From Pseudomonas caricapapayae (GTDB lineage: Bacteria > Pseudomonadota > Gammaproteobacteria > Pseudomonadales > Pseudomonadaceae): a stretch of DNA of 34,372 nt. The first letter of the stretch is position 1. Each line of letters starts with the position of its first letter. A program made the position numbers and the translations under genes. The stretch covers positions 1 through 34,372 of the forward strand of contig NZ_LJPW01000087.1 of NCBI RefSeq assembly GCF_001400735.1. Direction: 5' to 3'. Below the pieces are notes generated by a model, which had not been told where the DNA came from, made no database searches, and saw nothing but the letters and a program-made list of their open reading frames with translations. Positions 1-5,193 of the stretch are shown in pieces.

Positions 1-37
1 GCTTATAGATATCCATTTCCCAATGATCGCTTTCCGT

Positions 38-64
38 TAGCAAACAGTAAATTACGGTTTGCTA
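38..64. promoter_or_regulatory. Candidate operator, 8-bp inverted repeat
   Basis: TAGCAAAC at 38-45 is repeated inverted as GTTTGCTA at 57-64, with an 11-bp AT-rich spacer. It lies just upstream of the Cro-like gene and shares the core TAGCAA with the palindrome at 74-93. The arrangement is typical of a lambdoid repressor/Cro operator region; the divergent CI gene would lie left of the window, which is inference. Confidence 0.5.
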
Positions 65-73
65 TTGCTGTAT

Positions 74-93
74 AGATTAGCAATTGCTAATCT
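74..93. promoter_or_regulatory. Candidate operator, perfect 20-bp palindrome
   Basis: AGATTAGCAATTGCTAATCT is a perfect 20-bp palindrome 23 bp before the ATG at 117. A possible promoter, TTGCTG (65-70) and TAATCT (88-93) with a 17-bp spacer, would have its -10 inside the palindrome, so a bound repressor would block it. The shared TAGCAA core with the site at 38-64 suggests one protein binds both. No binding evidence exists beyond the symmetry. Confidence 0.55.
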
Positions 94-116
94 GCGCTTC
101 CTGAACGGAGGTGCAT

Positions 117-344
117 ATGACTCTGCACGAATATTTGAAGGCTTTGAACAAACCTGACCTTGACTCGTTTGCCCGCCGTTGCGGGACTTCTGCCGGACAA
201 CTCAGACAAGTTGCTTACTGTAATCGCCGGGCCAGTGCCGCTCTTGCAGTGAACATTGAGAGAGAGTCGAAAGGCACGGTTGTATGCGAGGTGCTGCGCC
301 CAGACATCGACTGGGCGTACCTTCGCGGCTCTGAAGCCGCATAA
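117..344 (+). CDS. YdaS/Cro-like phage repressor (HTH)
   Basis: A 75-residue helix-turn-helix protein. The run LKALNKPDLDSFARRCGTSAGQLRQVAYCNRRAS has the layout of the YdaS/Cro-like family (helix 2 around SFARRC, recognition helix around GQLRQVAY), and the C-terminus ends in RPDIDWAYLR, common in this family. It probably binds the two palindromic sites just upstream and switches the phage from lysogeny to lytic growth, as Cro does. The start is ATG 117 because GGAGG at 107-111 is 5 nt upstream; the GTG at 111 overlaps that Shine-Dalgarno sequence. It is the first gene of the rightward early operon. YdaS proteins have also been described as antitoxins, but no YdaT-like partner is present here. 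Confidence 0.75.
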   Translation: MTLHEYLKALNKPDLDSFARRCGTSAGQLRQVAYCNRRASAALAVNIERESKGTVVCEVLRPDIDWAYLRGSEAA

Positions 345-362
345 AAGTCGCAGGGCCGGGGA

Positions 363-449
363 CCTCTCACCACAAGATTCCTCCGACCCAGCAACGGCAG
401 TGCAAAACACTGCCAACTCCGCCGACCAGGTCCTCTCACCACAAGATTC
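363..449. repeat. 18-bp direct repeats flanking a perfect hairpin
   Basis: CCTCTCACCACAAGATTC occurs exactly at 363-380 and again at 432-449, start to start 69 bp. Between them GGCAGTG (396-402) pairs with CACTGCC (408-414) around a CAAAA loop. The segment is between the Cro-like and CII-like genes and carries no convincing gene. It could be a protein-binding array, a small RNA or a leader structure; no T-tract follows the hairpin, so it is not a standard terminator. Confidence 0.6.
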
Positions 450-547
450 ACCTGGTTGGCTAGAACGATGAACCGTGCCGCACAGCACGTTTAGCACAGC
501 ACATCGGTCGTGGTCGTAGGATAGGGCGTGCCCCTGCCTATGGCTAC

Positions 548-570
548 ACCGTAAACGGGGATTTTACGGT
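548..570 (+). promoter_or_regulatory. Hairpin presenting the RBS of the CII-like gene
   Basis: ACCGTAAA (548-555) pairs perfectly with TTTACGGT (563-570); the 7-nt loop holds GGGGA (557-561), the only Shine-Dalgarno-like stretch before ATG 572. The structure ends one base before the start codon, so folding or a bound protein could modulate translation. It could equally be a DNA operator. Confidence 0.45.
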
Positions 571-571
571 T

Positions 572-1060
572 ATGAGTCGCACGGATCTTTTGCCTGACGC
601 TGGTCAGGTGCTTTCGTTGCGCCAGGCGCTTTACCGCGCCGGACGCGACTATAAGGGCGGGGTTACTGCCCTTGCCCACGACATGGTGTTGGACAACGAC
701 ACCCTCCAGAAAAAGCTGAAGCTTGATGAAGAGCGACGCTGGCTCAATCCTGACGAACTGGAAGACATCGTCCGGCTCACGGGCAGCCCGCTACTGCTCG
801 ATGCCTTGATGCGTCCGGCATCAGCCGTCTGGTACCAGCCGGAGCCTGTCGCTGCCACGCAGGATGCGCTCAAGTCGGTCGGCAAGCTGCTGACCGAAAC
901 AGGCGAGTTCGTTTCAGGCATGCACAACGGTGCTGCCGACGGTGTATGGGAACTGCACGAAGTCGCTCTGCTGGAGAAGCAGGGCAATGACATCATTCGT
1001 GCGGTGCTGGGCATCATGGCCGGCGCTCGTCTGGCGATGGAGGATCGTGCCAATGGCTGA
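572..1060 (+). CDS. Phage regulatory protein, CII family
   Basis: A 162-residue protein of the CII-like phage regulator family (Phage_CP76 type). The N-terminal half, with YRAGRDYKGGVTALAHDM, DNDTLQKKL and LNPDELEDIVRLTG, reads as a helical DNA-binding domain that is recognisable in many Pseudomonas and Burkholderia prophages. The C-terminal half (about 95-162) is helical and probably mediates oligomerisation. By family it should control the lysis/lysogeny choice or early transcription. Start ATG 572 is preceded by a hairpin with GGGGA in its loop. The last 8 nt overlap the next gene, so translation is coupled. Confidence 0.8.
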   Translation: MSRTDLLPDAGQVLSLRQALYRAGRDYKGGVTALAHDMVLDNDTLQKKLKLDEERRWLNPDELEDIVRLTGSPLLLDALMRPASAVWYQPEPVAATQDALKSVGKLLTETGEFVSGMHNGAADGVWELHEVALLEKQGNDIIRAVLGIMAGARLAMEDRANG

Positions 1061-1259
1061 CGATATCGACCGCGCTACGGAACAGGCTCAGTACCTGTTG
1101 GACGTCGCTCTGTTTAAGCATCGCCGAATACCGACCAGTTTGGTCAGCTCACAGTTCTGTGAAGACTGCGACGATCCGATCCCGGAGCTACGCCGTGCTG
1201 CCATTGTGGGCTGCGAGACGTGTATTCACTGTCAGTCGCTGCGGGAGCAGCGTAGATGA
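1053..1259 (+). CDS. TraR/DksA family C4 zinc-finger protein
   Basis: A 68-residue protein with two CxxC pairs, C36/C39 (CEDC) and C57/C60 (CIHC), separated by the family-typical DPIPELRRAA segment. This is the phage/plasmid TraR type of DksA-like zinc finger, which binds the RNA polymerase secondary channel and mimics DksA plus ppGpp. The N-terminal helix (about 3-25) matches the short coiled-coil tip of TraR. The start at ATG 1053 is chosen because the longer in-frame reading from 930 is buried in the CII-like gene; the overlap from ATG 1053 is 8 nt. Its TGA overlaps the next ATG at 1256 (ATGA), so it is part of the early operon. Confidence 0.8.
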   Translation: MADDIDRATEQAQYLLDVALFKHRRIPTSLVSSQFCEDCDDPIPELRRAAIVGCETCIHCQSLREQRR

Positions 1260-3949
1260 GTGATCGTCCAATCCCGCTTTCTGCTTGGGCACGTCGTTAC
1301 TGCGAGACATTCAATTTTGCGTTAGTACCGATTCAACCGGGCGAGAAAGGCCCGAAGGGAAGGGGATGGAACCAGCCCGGCAAGTACATCGTTGATCCTG
1401 CCAAGGCCGAGGCGTTCTGGACGAAAAATCCCAACCATAACCTCGGCGTTGTGCTGGGGCCGAGTCGGGTGTGTTCGTTGGACGTCGACGATGTCCAGTG
1501 GACGCGGTTCGTCCTTTACGAACTCTTGGGCGTTGATCTGGATGCGCTTGCACTGGCTTTCCCGACTGTCGTTGGTAATCCTCAGCGATTCCGGGTTCTG
1601 TTTCAGGTCCCGGAAGGGCTGGAACTGACGCGGCACTCCCTGTCTTGGCCCAATGAAAACGACCCGGATGGGTCAAAACACAAGGCAATCATGCTGAAGG
1701 CAAACGCCGCTCGGGAGGCGGGCGATACAGCCAGAGAGGCTTTGTATCGAGCAGATGCCGAGCAGTACAAGCGGTTCACAGTGTTTGAATTGCGTGCAGG
1801 ATTGGTGCAGGACGTACTGCCTCCCTCCATTCATCCAGGCACCGGCCAGCCATACACCTGGCGCACGCCGCCTGATGCTTCGGGGCTTCCGGTTCTGATC
1901 AGCGATCTGCTGAATGTCTGGAACAACTGGGACGTCTTCAAGCGGGGCGCGGAGGCTGCGTGCCCATGGCTGCCGGAGGATGCCAAACCAACCGTCAAAC
2001 AAAAGCCCAAACCGAAGCGCGCCCCTGTGGCGGGTAATCGTCCGTCTGTGATCGACGAGTTCAACAACTCCCACGATGTCGAAGAGATCTTACGCAGCCA
2101 CGGCTATACCAAGCGCGGGAGCAAATGGCTTTACCCGCAGAGTAGTACCGGACTCCCTGGGATCACCGTGGCTGAAGGCAAGGTGTATTCGCACCATGCG
2201 GCTGATCCGCTGGCCAATGGTCACCAAAACGATGCGTTCGAGGTGTTCTGTCTACTGGAGCATGGCGGTGATCAGTCCAACGCGGTGAAGGAAGCGGCGC
2301 GGATGCTCGGCATGCAGTCGACCCGACCCAGCGCAAGCGATCTTCCCCCGGCCCCAACTGAAGGTAGCGACAGGTCAGATGCAGCGGCACCGGACGCGCC
2401 AAGCGAGGCGGCTCCTGCACCTGACGGGGGGGCGGGGGAGGAGCTGACTATCGAGCAGGTGCTGCGGCGTTTTGCTTTGGTAGAAGGCACCACACATGTT
2501 TGGGACTTCGATAAATCTAGGGCGATGAAAAAGTCAGCGTTTGAAGCGCGTGTGGGCAAGCCCATTGCCAAGCTTTGGCTCGAAGCCACAGACAAGAAGC
2601 TGATCGCTGACGATCAGGTAAAGGACATTGAGCAGGCCCGGAAAATGGCGGGCAAGAAGGGCGGTGCGCTGGGCATGCGTCCCACGGAACGTTACGTCTA
2701 TATCGACGGCACCAAAGACGTTTGGGATCGAGAGAAGAAACGCCGTATCGCCGAGGGGGCCGTCAAGATGGCCTTGGGCGACACCTACGCGCTCTGGCTG
2801 AACAGCAGCGAGCGGCGGGTGGTGGACGTCGAACACATTGTCTTCGACCCGACCATGACCAAAGACCCCAGCATATACATCAACACCTTTGACGGCCTGC
2901 CTTTGGAGCCGGTCAATGACGACGCGGCGTGCGCCAATCTGCGCTGGTTGATTTCATTCCTCTGCAACCATGATGAGGCTGCTGCACTGTGGCTGACTCG
3001 GTGGCTTGCATATCCGTTGCAACACCTCGGTGCCAAGATGGATACGGCGGTGCTGATGCACTCCACCATGGAAGGCTCGGGCAAAAGCCTGTTGTTCGCC
3101 GACACCTTCGGTGCGCTCTATGGCCAGTACGCCGCGACAGTTGGCCAGACCCAGTTGGAGAGCAACTTCAACGCCTGGCAAAGCAGGAAGATGTGGGCCG
3201 TGTTCGAAGAGGTGGTCAGCCGCGATCAGCGTTACAACCAAGTCGGTAAGATCAAGCACTTGGTCACCGGCAAGACCGTGCGCATGGAGTCGAAGTTCAT
3301 CAACGGCTGGGAGGAGGCCAACCACATGAACGCGGTGTTTCTCAGCAACGAGATCCTGCCGTGGCCGATCAGCGACAGTGACCGGCGAATGTTGGTGATG
3401 TGGCCGATGGAAACCTTGCCGGTCGCTCGACAGCAAGCCATCGGGCGAGAGCTGGAAAATGGTGGTGTTGCGGCTCTCTACGGCTGGCTGCTGCGTGTGG
3501 ATCTGGGAGACTTCAATGAACGCACCCGCCCGCCCAGCACTGCGTCACGCGAGCGGCTGGTTGCGCTCAGCCGGGCAGGATGGCAGACGTTCCTGCACCT
3601 CTGGCGCTATGGCGAGTTGGGCCGGGGCCTTTGGGGGGCATGCCTTTCGACTGATCTGTATGCGTTGTTCATCGAGTGGTGTCAGCGCAATAAAGAGCAT
3701 GTGATGAGTCAGACGAAGTTTTCGCTATTCATCAGCTCGGAGGTGGAGAAAACCCGGTCAATACCCTGGACTGAACGCAATGATCGGCGCTTCGGCGCTT
3801 TCTTTGTGCCCGATGATCCTGAGGCTTCCCTTCCCCCATCAATGAGAGCGCCGGACTTAGGCGTTGCCGTCGAGGCCTGGCGGGGCAAGGCGCGCCTTGC
3901 GGGGTGGAACGTCGACAGCTGGGACCACGTGAAGGCGGTGGCAGCATGA
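1256..3949 (+). CDS. Phage primase-helicase (prim-pol + DUF5906-type helicase)
   Basis: An 897-residue replication protein. The N-terminus (about 1-230) resembles a bifunctional primase/polymerase: FALVPIQPGEKGPKGRGW, then the acidic LDVDD around residue 76, and a GNPQRFRVLFQ strand. A linker rich in Pro/Ala (about 240-400) follows. The C-terminal part carries a P-loop, EGSGKS, near residues 605-611, then FEEVVSRDQRYNQVGKIKHLVTG, and the sensor-like AVFLSNEILPWPISDSDRR, the pattern of the DUF5906 SF3-like primase-helicases related to P4 alpha. It should prime and unwind DNA at the phage origin. It starts within ATGA of the previous gene. The iteron cluster immediately downstream is the likely binding site. 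Confidence 0.85.
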   Translation: MSDRPIPLSAWARRYCETFNFALVPIQPGEKGPKGRGWNQPGKYIVDPAKAEAFWTKNPNHNLGVVLGPSRVCSLDVDDVQWTRFVLYELLGVDLDALALAFPTVVGNPQRFRVLFQVPEGLELTRHSLSWPNENDPDGSKHKAIMLKANAAREAGDTAREALYRADAEQYKRFTVFELRAGLVQDVLPPSIHPGTGQPYTWRTPPDASGLPVLISDLLNVWNNWDVFKRGAEAACPWLPEDAKPTVKQKPKPKRAPVAGNRPSVIDEFNNSHDVEEILRSHGYTKRGSKWLYPQSSTGLPGITVAEGKVYSHHAADPLANGHQNDAFEVFCLLEHGGDQSNAVKEAARMLGMQSTRPSASDLPPAPTEGSDRSDAAAPDAPSEAAPAPDGGAGEELTIEQVLRRFALVEGTTHVWDFDKSRAMKKSAFEARVGKPIAKLWLEATDKKLIADDQVKDIEQARKMAGKKGGALGMRPTERYVYIDGTKDVWDREKKRRIAEGAVKMALGDTYALWLNSSERRVVDVEHIVFDPTMTKDPSIYINTFDGLPLEPVNDDAACANLRWLISFLCNHDEAAALWLTRWLAYPLQHLGAKMDTAVLMHSTMEGSGKSLLFADTFGALYGQYAATVGQTQLESNFNAWQSRKMWAVFEEVVSRDQRYNQVGKIKHLVTGKTVRMESKFINGWEEANHMNAVFLSNEILPWPISDSDRRMLVMWPMETLPVARQQAIGRELENGGVAALYGWLLRVDLGDFNERTRPPSTASRERLVALSRAGWQTFLHLWRYGELGRGLWGACLSTDLYALFIEWCQRNKEHVMSQTKFSLFISSEVEKTRSIPWTERNDRRFGAFFVPDDPEASLPPSMRAPDLGVAVEAWRGKARLAGWNVDSWDHVKAVAA

Positions 3950-3962
3950 GTACCTCTAAAAG

Positions 3963-4252
3963 TGTGTCGGGTGTGTTGGGTATGTTTTGGGTTGGTTTTG
4001 GCAACCCGACACAGATCAAACGCCCATTTTTCGCGGGGTGCAGACGTGTGTGTTGGGTGTGTTGGGTTTGGCGTCGCGCGCGCATGCACGACATTATTTT
4101 CATCAGGAAGAGCACCGATGTTTTTTCCTCATGCGAGGGCAAATAAACCCGACCAACCCAACACACCTAGCACACTCTTTATTAATTCATTGTTTTTAAA
4201 GGGTTTTAAGTGTGTTGGGTCTGTGTTGGGTAGGGCGTTTTTTGTGTGGGGT
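3963..4252. other. Iteron cluster with AT-rich region, probable phage replication origin
   Basis: The 10-mer TGTGTTGGGT occurs exactly at 3972, 4049, 4058, 4211 and 4222, and inverted (ACCCAACACA) at 4156-4165. Close variants lie at 3963 (TGTGTCGGGT) with its exact inverse at 4004-4013, at 3983 and at 4243. The pairs at 3963/3972 and 4049/4058 overlap by one base. Between the blocks is an AT-rich stretch, about 4175-4210, that could melt. Iterons plus an AT-rich element next to a primase-helicase is the usual layout of a phage or plasmid origin. A 66-codon reading frame (3946-4146) spans part of it but is dominated by the repeats and is not annotated as a gene. Confidence 0.65.
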
Positions 4253-4275
4253 TCAGATTTCGAGAGGAAAGGGCA

Positions 4276-4758
4276 GTGATCAAGGAAATCGAGGCGTTGA
4301 TGGTGCATTGGGGCGAGCAGATGCGAGAGCGCGGCCAAGGCGGTGGATTGGGCAGCCAGTTGGGGGCGATCATCGAATGGGGCGGCGCGCCGCCGCGTGG
4401 TACGCCGGGTTCTCGGATACTTGGGGGTGCTGGCTGCGGAATTGATCACATTGCCTGTGAGGTTCAGGCAGCGGTGGCTGAGCTGGAACGGTTAGGCCGT
4501 GCACCGCTGGCACGGTTGGCACTGGAGCGTTATTGCGCCATGGCGACGGTCCGCGATCAGATGAAAGCGGTCGGTATTGCCGAAGGCGCTGATCGGACTT
4601 ATCGCAACTGGGTGAATCGCCTGCATCAGCAGGTCCTGCTGATTCTCACACTGCGCAGCGGCTCGACACGTGGCTACCCGGTTGGAGCGCAAACCAACCG
4701 CCATCTGAAGGTGGCGACAGGTGTCTCAAGAGCGATTAGAGTCCCTCGAGCGCTCTGA
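4276..4758 (+). CDS. Putative late-gene regulator (antitermination/ArpU-RinA-like)
   Basis: A protein of about 160 residues from GTG 4276, preceded by AGGAAAGGG at 4265-4273; an upstream in-frame ATG at 4246 has no ribosome site. The N-terminal part holds EIEALMVHWGEQM and a Gly-rich IIEWGGAPPRGTPGSRI; the central part ERLGRAPLARLALERYCAMATVRDQ followed by GADRTYRNWVNRLHQQVLLIL reads as a helical, probably helix-turn-helix unit. Proteins with this layout occur at the end of early operons in Pseudomonas prophages and are usually called phage antitermination or late transcription regulators. The position, after replication and before the lysis genes, fits that role, but the assignment is from context and resemblance. 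The stop is followed at once by a transposon-like stretch, so the C-terminus may be altered. Confidence 0.45.
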   Translation: MIKEIEALMVHWGEQMRERGQGGGLGSQLGAIIEWGGAPPRGTPGSRILGGAGCGIDHIACEVQAAVAELERLGRAPLARLALERYCAMATVRDQMKAVGIAEGADRTYRNWVNRLHQQVLLILTLRSGSTRGYPVGAQTNRHLKVATGVSRAIRVPRAL

Positions 4759-4759
4759 C

Positions 4760-4870
4760 TGTGTAATTGCATTCACTTGACCACCTGTTTGCATTGGACT
4801 TGACCAGTCATTTCCATTTCTTGCTGACCAGTTGTTTGCAGTTGATGGGTGTCAGCGGGTGACACTCAGG
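4760..4870. mobile_element. Possible transposon end remnant with three tandem direct repeats
   Basis: Starting just after the stop at 4758, the unit (C)TTGACCA...TGTTTGCA recurs with a 23-24 bp period: TTGACCA at 4777-4783, TTGACCA at 4800-4806 and CTGACCA at 4824-4830. A hairpin GTGTCA/TGACAC follows at 4849-4865. Multiple direct repeats at the tip are characteristic of IS21-type ends, and the next bases (4890-4925, CTGCAACCGGCCAG...) resemble an intergenic repeat frequent in Pseudomonas. No transposase gene is present, so this would be a solo end or remnant. Confidence 0.35.
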
Positions 4871-5075
4871 GGGAGTGCGCCAGCCGAGCACTGAAGGGCT
4901 GCAACCGGCCAGAACCAGTCATTCGGTCTCTGAGAAACTAGGAGCGATTCAAGGGGGGCCGGGAAAAGCGAATCCAATACATCATGCATGTGTAATTCTA
5001 TTAAAATTATGTAGCTGCAGGTTATATGGCTATGTATTTTACCGCTCTGCTTTTCCCAGATTGCCACTCTGACGC
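4871..5075. other. Noncoding stretch upstream of the helicase-nuclease gene
   Basis: No gene is supported here. The first part (to about 4925) looks like a dispersed Pseudomonas intergenic repeat; base composition then drops and stays AT-rich to about 5105, where the promoter candidate lies. This composition step marks the left edge of the cargo segment. Confidence 0.4.
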
Positions 5076-5105
5076 TTGGTAGGATGGTCAATATGGCCAT
5101 TTAAT
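5076..5105 (+). promoter_or_regulatory. Candidate sigma-70 promoter for the helicase-nuclease gene
   Basis: TTGGTA at 5076-5081 and TTTAAT at 5100-5105 are separated by 18 bp. The -10 matches the consensus at 5 of 6 bases and the -35 at 4 of 6. It would give a leader of about 80 nt including the hairpin at 5139-5160. A private promoter is expected for a prophage cargo gene. Confidence 0.35.
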
Positions 5106-5138
5106 GCTACGTATGATTCTGCCGGATTCGGACACTCG

Positions 5139-5160
5139 GCGCCCAGATTGCTCTGGGCGC
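5139..5160 (+). promoter_or_regulatory. Strong hairpin in the helicase-nuclease leader
   Basis: GCGCCCAGA (5139-5147) pairs perfectly with TCTGGGCGC (5152-5160) around a TTGC loop, 33 bp before ATG 5194. No T-run follows, so it is more likely a leader stem-loop, the end of upstream transcription, or a protein-binding palindrome than a classical terminator. Confidence 0.45.
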
Positions 5161-5193
5161 TTGCACCCAAACGCATGACAGGAGTTGCTAGGC

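Noticed and set aside
363..449. CRISPR-like repeats
   Set aside because: Only two copies of an 18-mer with a hairpin between them and no cas genes; spacing and number do not fit an array.
3946..4146. 66-codon reading frame directly after the primase-helicase (ATGA overlap)
   Set aside because: Its sequence is produced by the GTGTTGGG repeats (Cys/Trp/Val/Gly-rich), and the origin signal explains the region better.
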